Part shown: one piece after another, positions 16,930 to 26,588 of the stretch | Position numbering within the stretch: position 1 is the stretch's first letter | How the letters are laid out: each line of letters starts with the position of its first letter | Translations under genes and position numbers: made by a program | Assembly (NCBI GenBank): GCA_964423615.1 | Contig: CAYRFQ010000074.1 | Coordinates: 1-38,616 of the forward strand | From: CAYRFQ01 sp964423615 | GTDB taxonomy: Bacteria > Planctomycetota > Planctomycetia > Gemmatales > Gemmataceae | DNA: 38,616 nucleotides | Reading direction: 5' to 3' | The notes under the pieces: generated by a model | What the model saw: only the letters and a program-made list of their open reading frames with translations | Told to the model about the DNA's origin: nothing | Database searches by the model: none

Positions 16930-18162
16930 TCAAAACGCCGAACGTAAGATAAATTCCAAATCATCCACCGTGGTTGGCCGAGGATTCACTCGTAAGACCC
17001 TCTGGATGCCATGGGCCTTTTCGGCAAACGAACGAAGTTGTCCTTCCTTCACGCCCAACTCGCGAAGGTGGCCAGGCACTCCGATCGCATCGCGAAGTTT
17101 CTCGACCGTTGTCACTGCCAATTCCGCTGCCTCCAAGTCCGAGAGTCCGGTCGTATCAGCACCTAGCAACTGAGCGATTCGCCCAAACGTGGAAACACGC
17201 TCCGGCAAGTTAAAACGCATCACATAAGGCAACAACAAGCCGTTTCCGGCACCGTGTGAACAGTGCGTCGCCCCACCCACCGGATATTCCAACGCATGCA
17301 CGGCCGCAACGCCAACGTTAGAGAATGCCAGGCCTGCCAAAGTGGCTGCCAAGGCCATGCCGTCCCGAGCCTGAAGGTCGCCACCATCTTTGACTGCCCG
17401 CTCCAGGTGCTGGCCGATGAGGGCGATCGCTTTTTCGGCCAAACAGTCGCCAAGGGGGTGACGGCCCTGGTAAACCGTGCGTTCCCCTGGCGGCAGGGGA
17501 AACACTTCGTTGTCTATAGCAGTATACGCCTCAATGGCATGCGTGAGGGCATCAATTCCGCTGTCGGCGGTCACTTTCGGCGGACACGATACCGTCAACA
17601 TCGGATCGACAAGAGCGACACTTGGGCGGAGGTAGTTACTCAATACGCCAATCTTGATAGCGTTTTCGGTGTCCGTCAGGACGGAAGCCATCGAGACCTC
17701 CGACCCGGTTCCGGCCGTCGTGGGGATGCAGATCAACGGAGCGACCGGACCCGGAATCTTATCGTCCCCTTTGTAATCCCGCGGATGCCCTCCGTGGGCG
17801 ATAAGGACTGCCGTGATCTTCGCAAGGTCCATGTTGCTCCCGCCACCTACGCCGATAAGGACGTCGGGCTCGAAACCTTTGGCCTGCTCGGAGCACTTGA
17901 TCGCTTTCTCGAGCGACGGCTCGGGCTCACCCTCTACAAACACTTCCAAACCAACGTTCGCTTGCTGCAACGCCTCCTCGATCGGTCGGATCAACCCAGC
18001 GCTCACCAACACCGGGTCGGTGATCAATAACGCCTTCTTGGCATTCCATCGGACCAGCGGATCACCGATTTGACGAACCGCATCGCGACCAAAGATCAAC
18101 TGCCCTGCCGAATGGAAGGTCCAGGTCTCCCTTCTGGGGAATTCTTGTGTCGTCGGATTCAT
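16930..18162 (-). CDS. Iron-containing alcohol dehydrogenase
   Basis: A 410-residue group III (iron-dependent) alcohol dehydrogenase that interconverts an alcohol and an aldehyde or ketone with NAD(P). The N-terminal dinucleotide-binding domain carries GVGGGSNMDLAK (104-115) and PTTAGTGSEVSMASVLTD (147-164). The C-terminal helical domain carries the metal ligands Asp204 and His208 in SGIDALTHAIEAY, His289 in AAVHALEYPVGG and His303 in CSHGAGNG, so the site is complete. A short extra piece NEVFPLPPGERTVYQGRHP (about 218-236) is longer than in many relatives. Substrate cannot be inferred. It follows the phospholipase D-like gene by 47 nt on the same strand, but the two functions do not suggest one pathway. 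Confidence 0.9.
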   Translation of the reverse strand: MNPTTQEFPRRETWTFHSAGQLIFGRDAVRQIGDPLVRWNAKKALLITDPVLVSAGLIRPIEEALQQANVGLEVFVEGEPEPSLEKAIKCSEQAKGFEPDVLIGVGGGSNMDLAKITAVLIAHGGHPRDYKGDDKIPGPVAPLICIPTTAGTGSEVSMASVLTDTENAIKIGVLSNYLRPSVALVDPMLTVSCPPKVTADSGIDALTHAIEAYTAIDNEVFPLPPGERTVYQGRHPLGDCLAEKAIALIGQHLERAVKDGGDLQARDGMALAATLAGLAFSNVGVAAVHALEYPVGGATHCSHGAGNGLLLPYVMRFNLPERVSTFGRIAQLLGADTTGLSDLEAAELAVTTVEKLRDAIGVPGHLRELGVKEGQLRSFAEKAHGIQRVLRVNPRPTTVDDLEFILRSAF

Positions 18163-18209
18163 GATTCATTCTCACGGAGGAGGTAATGACACATTGGTGT
18201 CACTTCAGT

Positions 18210-18905
18210 TTACAAAGACGCCATCTTGCTCCACAAAGAATCGAATTCTGACTGGAACCTGGCGACCAACCGAACATCATTCGTAACGACGAAATTCTCT
18301 TGGTTGAAACGAGCGGCTCCACGGGTCCAGTTGTAACTCCCGGTCAACAACTGGTCTTGATCGAATATGGCGAATTTGTGGTGCATGTGGGCTTCCGTAT
18401 CATCGATTCGAACCTCTATACCAGCACGAGAAAATTCTTTGATGTCCGAACCGAGTTCATCCATTTTATCATTGTCCGTGAGAATGCGTATTTTTACGCC
18501 ACGCTTGTGGGCGTTCAGGATCGGACGGGAGATGGTGTTGTCGGTGACAGTGAATACGCAGATGTCGAGATGCTTTTGAGCCGAATCCACCAGTCGAGCG
18601 ATCCGAGCGGGGCAGTCGTCGCCTGGAGTAAAATACGCCTGGACTACGGGATTACCCCCAGCTTCCGCCGATCGGCTTTGGAGGACCTTGACGACTCCCT
18701 CAAGCCAGTCCAGAATCGCCGCTCCTTTCGAATCGTCGAGTGCCTTCTTTGCCGCCACAAAAGCTTGATTGCGATACTGAGCCAACTTGTGCTCATCCGG
18801 CTGGCTTTCCGCAATCAGCTCCTTGAGTAGATCCTTTTCTTTCCTCGAAAACCGGCCATCCTCGAGTGTTTCTAGCAAAAATTCGTCGAATTCGTGTCGG
18901 TCCAA
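18210..18905 (-). CDS. Single-HKD phospholipase D-like protein, possible nuclease
   Basis: A 231-residue protein with one phospholipase D HKD motif, HHKFAIFD (H175, K177, D182), followed by LLTGSYNWTRGA (186-197). Single-motif members of this superfamily act as dimers, for example the Nuc endonuclease and the mitochondrial cardiolipin hydrolase. The PLD domain spans about 86-228. The N-terminal 80 residues are helical and charged (LLETLEDGRFSRKEKDLLKE at 10-29), reminiscent of the start of TerB-type helical domains; this is a weak impression. No signal peptide or membrane segment is seen, so it is probably cytoplasmic. The start is a TTG at 18905 with GGAG 8 nt upstream. Nuclease activity is more likely than lipid hydrolysis, but both remain open. 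Confidence 0.8.
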   Translation of the reverse strand: MDRHEFDEFLLETLEDGRFSRKEKDLLKELIAESQPDEHKLAQYRNQAFVAAKKALDDSKGAAILDWLEGVVKVLQSRSAEAGGNPVVQAYFTPGDDCPARIARLVDSAQKHLDICVFTVTDNTISRPILNAHKRGVKIRILTDNDKMDELGSDIKEFSRAGIEVRIDDTEAHMHHKFAIFDQDQLLTGSYNWTRGAARFNQENFVVTNDVRLVARFQSEFDSLWSKMASL

Positions 18906-19271
18906 GGTTCATTCTCCGGGGTAGGAGTGACGTTACATTCTGGTCGCTACCGCTCAAACAGGTCGCCGCGACATCTCCCGAGTCCTCTGGTCGCTAGTAC
19001 TCCGACATATGCCGCAAAACCTCCATCACACAAAGCAAAGTGACTGCCGGTCATTATCCGGACTACGGAGGCGGGAAGCAAGTGCTGAGGATTCGGAACA
19101 GTCTTGCGGAAAACGGGCAACCTCAAATCCTATTCGTATTGACATGTCTTTACTCAACGATATCCTCCTGCCTCCATGATGAAGACCAGAACGCACTTCC
19201 GAAACTCGGAAATGACTGCTTGATAGAGCTTACTGCCGGATACGCATCCACCTAGGTATGGAGGAGAACTC
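18906..19271. other. Intergenic region between divergent genes
   Basis: About 370 bp holding a promoter-like pair for the plus-strand gene at 19272 (described separately). No reading frame or RNA gene is supported in the rest. Confidence 0.5.
19139..19166 (+). promoter_or_regulatory. Sigma-70-like promoter for the Ig-like secreted protein
   Basis: TTGACA (19139-19144) and TATCCT (19161-19166) are 16 bp apart, about 105 nt before the GTG start at 19272. The -35 box is perfect; the -10 box matches at four of six positions and the spacer is one shorter than ideal. Confidence 0.35.
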
Positions 19272-20987
19272 GTGGAGAGAACACGGAATTGGGAATCCGG
19301 CAATACTCTGGCTGTGTTTCCCAGCAGACAATTATCCCTTCTAGGATTCAATGGAGTCATGGGCTGGCTCGTAGGTCTGTTCTTGTTGATCGTCCTCGGG
19401 CTGCCCCCATCGGCATTGGCACAACCAGAGACAACAGAGACTCCGAAATTCTATTTGAACAAAAATGACATAAGCTTACCCATAATGCTCGATCCAAGGG
19501 TCGCCAAATCGACTCGCGAGGTGCGACTGTTCGTCAAGAAATCGGCGGACGATTCTTGGCGGTTGTACACACGAACGAACCCATCTCAAAAAGCCTTCTC
19601 CTTCCATGCACCAAACGATGGAGAGTATTGGTTTGCCGTCTCGACAGTGGACTTGAGCGGTCGCTCCAATGTGTCCGATCCCACCAAATTGAAGGCCGGA
19701 GCCATCGTGGTGTTGGATAGTCAACCGCCCGCAGTAAGCCTCAAACGCCTCGGAGACAGTCCGGAGGGTGTCTCTATCCAATGTCGAATCAGCGATACTC
19801 ATCCCGATCCGCTCAAAACCAAGTTTTATTACCAAACCCAGGATCGTCGTTGGCGGCTGCTCGATCCCAAACGATCGTCTCCCGATACATATTGCATACC
19901 AAGCCAGGCAGTTCTGACCGGCATGGTCCGAGTCGATGCAGTAGATCGATGCAACAATACCGCGCGTATCCAGACGCACCTCCAAGACCTACAACAAAAC
20001 CCAAATCCCAACCCCAAGTTGGCCCAACGCTCTTCAACTCCAGAGCCAGCAAGTCCCGCTGATCAAGACACGCTCCGGGGGCAAGTTCCTGCACCCCCGC
20101 AACTCCTCAAGGGAATCCCAAGTAATACGCAAAACGTGACTTCCCCCCCCAAAAACGCTAATTCTGAAACGCAAAAACGCGCTCAAGTCGAGCAACCAAA
20201 GTTCTCATCTTCTCAGCCGGACCCAGTGATTCAAGGACAACCACCAACAAAATCGCCCGAAGACACAACGAGGTTCCCCACCAAAGCAACCGAACCTGTT
20301 ACAACGACCGAGGGAGTTCGACGAATCGTTGCCCAGCGAGTAGCCAACGCCACAGAACCTCATCTGACAAACAATCGAAATGTGGAAATTCGGTATGTCC
20401 TGCAAGACGCTGGGGCAGGTCTACAGAAAGTTGAAATTTGGGTAACCAAGGACTTTGGACGCACTTGGAACCTGTTAGGGGTCGATGCGGACAAGCGATC
20501 ACCTGCCCAAGTCGTGCTTCCTGGAGAGGGACGTTACGGATTTCAACTCGTCGTCTACAACTCGGTGGGTCGAGGCGGCACTACACCACCGCAGCCTGGT
20601 GACGTCCCCCAACGAATCGTCCAACTGGACACGACGCCACCCGACGCCAGCATTACATCCGTCACCCCAATCCAAAGTTCGCAACCTGGATTGATGCTCA
20701 TCAGTTGGAAAGCCAGGGATGAGAATCTTGGCAAACGCCCGATCGCCCTGTTCTACGCCGAGCAACCAACAGGTCCTTGGATTCCGTTGGCGAAAGATCT
20801 CCCTAACGTTGGATACCATACTTGGAAGATGCCCCAATCCACGGCCAAGCGTGTTTATGTCCGAATGGTTGTGGTCGATCAAGCAGGGAACGTCAAAGAC
20901 CATCAGACATCCAAAGCCGTGGAACTCGACGACGGAACTCGACCGACCGCACAAATCATCGACATCGCGCCATTGAACAAGCGATAA
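19272..20987 (+). CDS. Secreted protein with Ig/FN3-like segments, function unknown
   Basis: A 571-residue protein with a signal peptide (hydrophobic GWLVGLFLLIVLGLPPSALA at residues 31-50, probable cleavage before QPE). Two or three beta-sandwich-like segments follow: about 60-215 (EVRLFVKKSADDSWRLYTRT, EYWFAVSTVDLSGRSN, then a second strand set after LDSQPPAVSLKR) and about 360-560 (VEIRYVLQDAGAGLQKVEIW, GLMLISWKARDENLGKRPIA, YVRMVVVDQAGNVKDH). Each ends with a D-x-A/S-G-N/R motif common in Ig-like and FN3-like domains of secreted proteins. A Pro/Gln/Thr-rich linker of about 120 residues joins the two halves. No catalytic motif is visible; a binding or cell-wall role is a guess. The start is a GTG with GGAGGAG 5 nt upstream. 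Confidence 0.75.
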   Translation: MERTRNWESGNTLAVFPSRQLSLLGFNGVMGWLVGLFLLIVLGLPPSALAQPETTETPKFYLNKNDISLPIMLDPRVAKSTREVRLFVKKSADDSWRLYTRTNPSQKAFSFHAPNDGEYWFAVSTVDLSGRSNVSDPTKLKAGAIVVLDSQPPAVSLKRLGDSPEGVSIQCRISDTHPDPLKTKFYYQTQDRRWRLLDPKRSSPDTYCIPSQAVLTGMVRVDAVDRCNNTARIQTHLQDLQQNPNPNPKLAQRSSTPEPASPADQDTLRGQVPAPPQLLKGIPSNTQNVTSPPKNANSETQKRAQVEQPKFSSSQPDPVIQGQPPTKSPEDTTRFPTKATEPVTTTEGVRRIVAQRVANATEPHLTNNRNVEIRYVLQDAGAGLQKVEIWVTKDFGRTWNLLGVDADKRSPAQVVLPGEGRYGFQLVVYNSVGRGGTTPPQPGDVPQRIVQLDTTPPDASITSVTPIQSSQPGLMLISWKARDENLGKRPIALFYAEQPTGPWIPLAKDLPNVGYHTWKMPQSTAKRVYVRMVVVDQAGNVKDHQTSKAVELDDGTRPTAQIIDIAPLNKR

Positions 20988-21017
20988 TAAAAGATTGATA
21001 TCGGCATCCAGAATAGA

Positions 21018-21051
21018 AAGCCTCATGGCCGATTGAACGGCCATGAGGCTT
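21018..21051. terminator. Hairpin between the Ig-like gene and the end of the nuo operon
   Basis: AAGCCTCATGGCCG pairs exactly with CGGCCATGAGGCTT (14-bp stem, six-base loop). It lies between convergent genes ending at 20987 and 21086 and probably serves both. Only short T-rich sequence follows on either side, so termination efficiency is uncertain. Confidence 0.7.
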
Positions 21052-21085
21052 ACTACATTTCGAAGGATGCTGAGAAAGTTCGAAT

Positions 21086-22717
21086 TTATTGCTGTTCGGT
21101 GTCGTATTGAATGAGGGAAGGTGTGCCTGAACCTGCGTTGCTAGCCATACCCCAGAACCATGTACTGAGCGGCGGAATGCTCAAGCCGATCGTGAACACA
21201 GCACAGAGGAGGATCGTCGCGAATCCAGGAATGGACTTTTTGGGTTCGACTGGACGAATCGATGTTCGCAGATACATGGCGGTAATGATTCGCAGGTAAT
21301 ACCATCCACCAATCGCCGCGTTGACCATCCCGATTAAGGCCAGTGCACGAAAGAAAGTAGCATGTTCCGGTCCCACTGCCAAAGCACTGAAGAAGACCAT
21401 CAGTTTTCCTAGAAAACCTGCAGTAAACGGGATGCCGATCAAGCTAAACATAAACACGACCATCATAATCGCAAGAACCGGGTGCGTCCTTGCCAAGCCT
21501 GCGAGATCATCTTCCGTTTCGACGGGCCGTGCTTCCGAATCAATGTAGGAAATGACCGCAAACGCCCCAACAGTCATCAACGCATACGCCACAAGATAGA
21601 GCAAAACAGCTGCGACCCCCGACAGCAGTAACACCTCCGCACCCGTCTCACCACTACGAAACGACGACGGAATGTATGGCGTCGCGGCCAAACCGATCAA
21701 CATGTATCCCGCGTGAGCAATACTCGAGTAGGCCAGCAATCGCCGCAAATTCTTTTGCAACAGGGCGAAAACGTTACCCACCGTCATCGTTATGGCGGCC
21801 AAAAACCAAAGCAAAACGGGCACATCAGGACTGAGAAGGGTTCCTGAGCCAGTCGTCGTGATTCCCAAGACTTGGGGAGTGACAAAACCAAAGAGTCGAA
21901 GCAGAGCCACGAAACCAGCTACTTTCGGCACAACAGCCAACAAGGCAGCCATGACAGTTGAAGTCCCCTGGTACACATCGGGGGCATAAAAATGAAATGG
22001 CACCGCAGTGATTTTGAAGCCCAAACCCGCAATAATCATTATGACGGCGATGAGCGAAAGCATCGGAACGTTTTCGAAATTCAGCACTTGGACCGAGTCG
22101 TCCCACTGAACTTGATACAAAGTGTGCATCAACACAGAAATGTTTGTGCTTCCAGTCAGTCCATAGAGATAGCTAAATCCGAACAACAAGATTGCCGATG
22201 AGAACACGCTCAGCATGAAATATTTGAGGGCCGCCTCTTGAGAGGCATCATCATGCTTGGGCAGATAAAGCATGATATAGGTCGGTATACTGATCAATTC
22301 TAAGGCCAGAAAGAGTGTAACGAGCTCGTTAGCAGAACCAGTGAGAGACAAACCAGCTACAACAACTAATAGACATCCAAAGTAATCGCCTGCGTGCTGA
22401 TCTTGGAGTTGGTCCCAGCTAAGTAACACGAGCAGAGCACCAAGACTGAGAGCCACAAGACGTGTATACTGTCCTAGTGCGTCGAGACTAATTGGGCTGA
22501 CGAATAAATTCATTCCTTCTGCAGTACCGATGTCATTCGCGTAAGGCACAAAAAGAAACGCCAACACGATCCCAAAAAAGGATACCCCTGCCCAAACATG
22601 TCGACTCGCCCGAACCGTTCCACCCAAAAAGACAATACACGACGTGACCGCCAAAACGATCTCAGGCAATATGAGGGGGAACCCTCGCAGCAAACTGGGA
22701 ACAACGTTGTCGGTCAC
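21086..22717 (-). CDS. nuoN: NADH-quinone oxidoreductase subunit N
   Basis: A 543-residue antiporter-like membrane subunit of complex I with about 14 hydrophobic helices. It is one of the three proton-pumping subunits of the membrane arm. Conserved charged residues are present: Glu in FLALELISIPTYIML (TM5), Lys in GLGFKITAVPFHFYAPDVYQ (TM7), the discontinuous-helix region LRRLLAYSSIAHAGYMLIG, and Lys in PFTAGFLGKLMVF (TM12). The loop around GSGTLLSPDVP is somewhat longer than usual. The ATG lies 2 nt past the nuoM stop codon, so translation is probably coupled. It is the last gene of the operon. Confidence 0.93.
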   Translation of the reverse strand: MTDNVVPSLLRGFPLILPEIVLAVTSCIVFLGGTVRASRHVWAGVSFFGIVLAFLFVPYANDIGTAEGMNLFVSPISLDALGQYTRLVALSLGALLVLLSWDQLQDQHAGDYFGCLLVVVAGLSLTGSANELVTLFLALELISIPTYIMLYLPKHDDASQEAALKYFMLSVFSSAILLFGFSYLYGLTGSTNISVLMHTLYQVQWDDSVQVLNFENVPMLSLIAVIMIIAGLGFKITAVPFHFYAPDVYQGTSTVMAALLAVVPKVAGFVALLRLFGFVTPQVLGITTTGSGTLLSPDVPVLLWFLAAITMTVGNVFALLQKNLRRLLAYSSIAHAGYMLIGLAATPYIPSSFRSGETGAEVLLLSGVAAVLLYLVAYALMTVGAFAVISYIDSEARPVETEDDLAGLARTHPVLAIMMVVFMFSLIGIPFTAGFLGKLMVFFSALAVGPEHATFFRALALIGMVNAAIGGWYYLRIITAMYLRTSIRPVEPKKSIPGFATILLCAVFTIGLSIPPLSTWFWGMASNAGSGTPSLIQYDTEQQ

Positions 22718-22719
22718 TA

Positions 22720-24525
22720 TTATCTCTCCACTCGGACTTTGTCGAGAGTTACCTTCGTATCTTCTGTTTGTGCCACTTGTGATTCTTGCGGTCGAACGTT
22801 GCGACGGTGTGCGATGACATTACTGATAACTTTGATGTCAGGGGCAGCCGTGTTGATGACCGGTTGGGGGTAAACTCCCAGAACAAGACACAAAACCATA
22901 ATTGGTCCCAGGGCTACCCATTCTCTAAAGTTCATGTCGAGTATGGTCTCGGAGCCTGGAACTTTAGGTTCTTTGACCGGCCCAAAAAATACTTGGCGGA
23001 GCATATTCAGCAGGTACCACGCGCCGAGTACGATTCCACCTGTCCCAATGACAGCGTAAGTCGCATTTACTCGGAACATCCCGAAGAAAACCAACGCTTC
23101 GCCTACGAAACCATTTAGACCAGGGAGCCCAACACTCGTTAAGCATACAAAAACCATGCTGAAAGAAATGAAATACAACCGAGAGGCAATTCCTCCATAG
23201 TCGGCCAACTTCCGAGTGTGATAACGCTCGTACATCATTCCCACAAGCAAAAACAACGCTCCAGTCGAAAGCCCATGGTTGATCATCTGCATCAAACTAC
23301 CAGTCAAACCAGATTCATTCAGGGCAAACATTCCAAGAATACAGAAACCCATGTGACTCACACTCGAGTAAGCAACAAGTTTCTTGATGTCATCCTGGGC
23401 CAGGGCACAGAACGCACCATATAGAATGCCTATGACCGCAAGGGGTCCAAGAAGTTGAAGGCCAAGATCGATACAAGCGTCGGGTGCAAGCGGTATACAA
23501 AGCCGTAATATCCCATACGAACCCACTTTGAGTAGGACCCCTGCGAGCAGAACACTACCTGCCGTCGGAGCCTCGACGTGAGCCAACGGGAGCCATGTAT
23601 GCACTGGAACCAAGGGAACCTTGATCGCGAAACCAGCCAGCAACAACAGAAACACGAGCGTCTGGAACGTTAACCAGTATGAGACCGTGTAGCTATGGTC
23701 AAACAAATAGTTGATTCGTCGCACCAATTCCGGAATCGAGAACGTGAGCGAATGTGCTGTTTCCGCCTTTTGAATTGGTTCGTTGACTCCAACATTCGGA
23801 GGGCTCGTGAATAAAGGACTGTTGTCATAACAAACGACGACAACGGCCAAAACTCCCAGAAGAGTGATCACGCTTCCGACGAGTGTGTATATAAAAAATT
23901 TCCGGGCCGCCGCACGACGCTCAGGGCCACCCCAAATGCCAATCAAGAAAAAGAGTGGAACGAGCGTCAACTCAAAGAACACGTAAAATAAGATGATGTC
24001 GAATGCGAGAAAAACACCCATCATCGCCGTTCCGAGAAGTAGAAGCCAGGCATAGTATTCGTTCGTACGCTCCGTGACAGAAGTCCACGAAATCAGAACA
24101 CCTGAAACCATCAGGAGAGACGTAAGCACAATAAGCCAAACGTTGAGTCCGTCGACTCCAAGATAGAAATCGACACTGCCAAACATTCCCAAGTCGATCA
24201 TCTTATAGGAGGTCCGAACAGGCTCTAATTCATTAGCCTCTTCAGAAACGATCGCACCTGGCACAAAACGTGGATAGAACGTGTTGTATTCGGTAAAACT
24301 CGGTTTGGATGTCACGCCCGGCTTATCGAGAGAATCCGGAGTCGGATTCGGCTCGTTGTAATAAGCCGTTGCCACGACGATGGATAGAATTAAATTCGCC
24401 AAGACAACAACGAGACTCACGACACGGGTCACCGGAGTTTGATTATTTCCCAGAAGTGCAACGAGGAAGGCACCGCAAGTAGGAATTATCAGAAGCAACA
24501 GGAGTATCGTCGAAACTTCAAACAT
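22720..24525 (-). CDS. nuoM: NADH-quinone oxidoreductase subunit M
   Basis: A 601-residue antiporter-like proton-pumping subunit of complex I. Key residues are present: Glu in YVFFELTLVPLFFLIGIWGG (TM5), Lys in GFAIKVPLVPVHTWLPLAHV (TM7), DIKKLVAYSSVSHMGFCILG, and Glu in PGLNGFVGEALVFFG (TM12), where NuoM has Glu instead of the Lys of NuoL and NuoN. The loop between the first and second TM groups (about 56-105) is longer than in E. coli and hydrophilic. The start at ATG 24525 is chosen because it gives the usual N-terminal helix (MFEVSTILLLLLIIPT) and a GGGA/AGGA lies before it; an in-frame ATG at 24555 would add ten residues. Confidence 0.92.
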   Translation of the reverse strand: MFEVSTILLLLLIIPTCGAFLVALLGNNQTPVTRVVSLVVVLANLILSIVVATAYYNEPNPTPDSLDKPGVTSKPSFTEYNTFYPRFVPGAIVSEEANELEPVRTSYKMIDLGMFGSVDFYLGVDGLNVWLIVLTSLLMVSGVLISWTSVTERTNEYYAWLLLLGTAMMGVFLAFDIILFYVFFELTLVPLFFLIGIWGGPERRAAARKFFIYTLVGSVITLLGVLAVVVVCYDNSPLFTSPPNVGVNEPIQKAETAHSLTFSIPELVRRINYLFDHSYTVSYWLTFQTLVFLLLLAGFAIKVPLVPVHTWLPLAHVEAPTAGSVLLAGVLLKVGSYGILRLCIPLAPDACIDLGLQLLGPLAVIGILYGAFCALAQDDIKKLVAYSSVSHMGFCILGMFALNESGLTGSLMQMINHGLSTGALFLLVGMMYERYHTRKLADYGGIASRLYFISFSMVFVCLTSVGLPGLNGFVGEALVFFGMFRVNATYAVIGTGGIVLGAWYLLNMLRQVFFGPVKEPKVPGSETILDMNFREWVALGPIMVLCLVLGVYPQPVINTAAPDIKVISNVIAHRRNVRPQESQVAQTEDTKVTLDKVRVER

Positions 24526-24575
24526 AATTCCTATCCCGAGAAGTACAGAACCCATTCACCAAGCAACGATAATCC

Positions 24576-26588
24576 TTACCGAAGTAAAGTCGCGAGCAAA
24601 AAACCAACAACGCCGAGCATCATGATCAGTGCGTAGAACTGAACGAGACCGTTTTGGAGCGGACTGAAAAGTCGACCAACGAACATCGGTATGTGTCCAA
24701 CAAGATCGACCAGCTTATCAACAATTCCCACGTCAATGGCCGAGCAAATCTTGCCGAAAATCGATGCTGGCTTGACGATCATGATGTCATAGATTTCATC
24801 AAAAAAGAATCGGTTCCGTGACAAGATGGCTACCGTGGACGTCGATCCTTCCAACGAATCTCCAAGCGAAGGTTGTTTCGTGTACATCCACCACGCGACA
24901 CCGACACCTCCTAGAGCCAAAAGGCCGCTAATGGCCATCAGGACAAGATTCACTTCGTGGTGGTGGGCTTTGGGTATCAGTGTGTGAGCAAATATTCCCG
25001 TGATCGGACCTAAAATGAGTCCAAGTACTCCTGCTCCCACTGCAAGAATAATCAACGGAACCACCATCACCATCGGAGATTCATGAGCGTGATCTCCGGC
25101 CTCAGGTGGGATTTTTTCTTCCCCCCAGAATGTCATGAAGTAAGCTCGAGCAGTGTAAAACGCAGTCAATGCCGCCGTAATCAGCCCTACTACGAGCAAG
25201 ACCATGTACACCCATCCGAGACCATCAACATATTTTCCAGCGTCGTACGTTGCAGCAAGAATTTCGTCTTTGCTCCAAAAACCCGAAAGCAACGGAATCC
25301 CGGCCAAGGCAGCAGCACCGATCGCGAAGGTGATATGTGTGTATGGCAGGAGTTTCCGAAGCCCGCCGAACTTTCGCATGTCGATCACGTCACCCATGGC
25401 GTGCATGACGCTTCCAGCCCCGAGGAACAATAGTGCTTTGAAGAATGCATGCGTAAACAAATGAAAGATCGCAGCAACCACCCCGATCTCAAGAAAATCG
25501 AGCCGACCGTCTTCATGGAAGGTAACCTGACCATCCTCGAAATGACCCACTGCGGCCCCTAAAGCCATAAACATGTATCCGAGTTGACTGATCGTCGAAT
25601 AGGCGAGAACTCGTTTCAAGTCGGTCTGTGTCACTGCCATCAAAGCTGCCATCAAAGCCGTCAACCCACCGATACACGCAACGACCAATTGAGCACCTGG
25701 AGATAATACAAACAACTCAATGGAACGAGCGACGAGGTAGACACCGGCGGTCACCATCGTCGCGGCGTGAATTAAAGCACTGACAGAGGATGGCCCCTCC
25801 ATCGCATCAGGCAACCACACGTGGAGGGGAAATTGTGCAGATTTTCCTACAGCTCCGCAAAACAACAACAAACATATCAGTGTGGCAAGACCGGGAGATT
25901 CGGCAAACTTACCAGCTTGAATGGCATCGGCCACTGAGTCGTAATTCAGAGCCGATATGTTTGGACCGAGAGTCACCCAAAGCAATATGATGCCGATGAA
26001 CAATCCGACATCACCAATCCGCGTGACAAGAAAGGCCTTCCTCGCCGCCATCGCGGCAGCCGGTCTCTGGAACCAAAAACCAATAAGCAAATAGCTACAA
26101 AGCCCCACGCCTTCCCAGAACGCATAAAGCAAAATGTAATTATTCGCAAGCACCAGCCCCGTCATCGCGAATAGAAATAACGATATCTCTGCGAAATAGC
26201 GTGGGTACCCAGGATCCCCATGCATATATCCAATCGAATAGATTGCAATGAGTGAGCCAACGAACGTAACCGTCACGAGCATGATGGCCGTTAGGAAATC
26301 CGCTCGAAGGCTAAAGTCTATTTGCACATCTCCGGCAGCAAACCATGTGTAGTAATTAACAACTTTGGGTGCATACCAAGTATAATAACTCGCCGTCTCT
26401 GGAGCTTCTGCGCCTTGGATGGAAAACAATACCATGAACGAAAGCACACAAGAACTTATCGCCGCGAGGATGCACAAGATATGACTCTGTCCACGAAGCA
26501 GAGTTGGACCTAGCAAGGTCGTGAGAGCGCTTGCGATCAACGGTAAAACCGGGATGAGCCAAAGGTAGTTCGCGACATCATCGAACAT
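24576..26588 (-). CDS. nuoL: NADH-quinone oxidoreductase subunit L
   Basis: A 670-residue antiporter-like subunit at the far end of the complex I membrane arm. Marks of the family: Glu in LLYAFWEGVGLCSYLLIGFW, Lys in CGAVGKSAQFPLHVWLPDAM, the histidine-containing LIHAATMVTAGVYL, DLKRVLAYSTISQLGYMFMA, FKALLFLGAGSVMHAM, and Lys in IPLLSGFWSKDEIL. The C-terminal part (about 560-670) corresponds to the long lateral helix and last transmembrane segment that run along the membrane arm. It overlaps the end of nuoK by 11 nt, pointing to translational coupling. Confidence 0.94.
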   Translation of the reverse strand: MFDDVANYLWLIPVLPLIASALTTLLGPTLLRGQSHILCILAAISSCVLSFMVLFSIQGAEAPETASYYTWYAPKVVNYYTWFAAGDVQIDFSLRADFLTAIMLVTVTFVGSLIAIYSIGYMHGDPGYPRYFAEISLFLFAMTGLVLANNYILLYAFWEGVGLCSYLLIGFWFQRPAAAMAARKAFLVTRIGDVGLFIGIILLWVTLGPNISALNYDSVADAIQAGKFAESPGLATLICLLLFCGAVGKSAQFPLHVWLPDAMEGPSSVSALIHAATMVTAGVYLVARSIELFVLSPGAQLVVACIGGLTALMAALMAVTQTDLKRVLAYSTISQLGYMFMALGAAVGHFEDGQVTFHEDGRLDFLEIGVVAAIFHLFTHAFFKALLFLGAGSVMHAMGDVIDMRKFGGLRKLLPYTHITFAIGAAALAGIPLLSGFWSKDEILAATYDAGKYVDGLGWVYMVLLVVGLITAALTAFYTARAYFMTFWGEEKIPPEAGDHAHESPMVMVVPLIILAVGAGVLGLILGPITGIFAHTLIPKAHHHEVNLVLMAISGLLALGGVGVAWWMYTKQPSLGDSLEGSTSTVAILSRNRFFFDEIYDIMIVKPASIFGKICSAIDVGIVDKLVDLVGHIPMFVGRLFSPLQNGLVQFYALIMMLGVVGFLLATLLR

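Noticed and set aside
17263..18030. Plus-strand frame opposite the alcohol dehydrogenase
   Set aside because: Antisense shadow of an enzyme with complete metal ligands.
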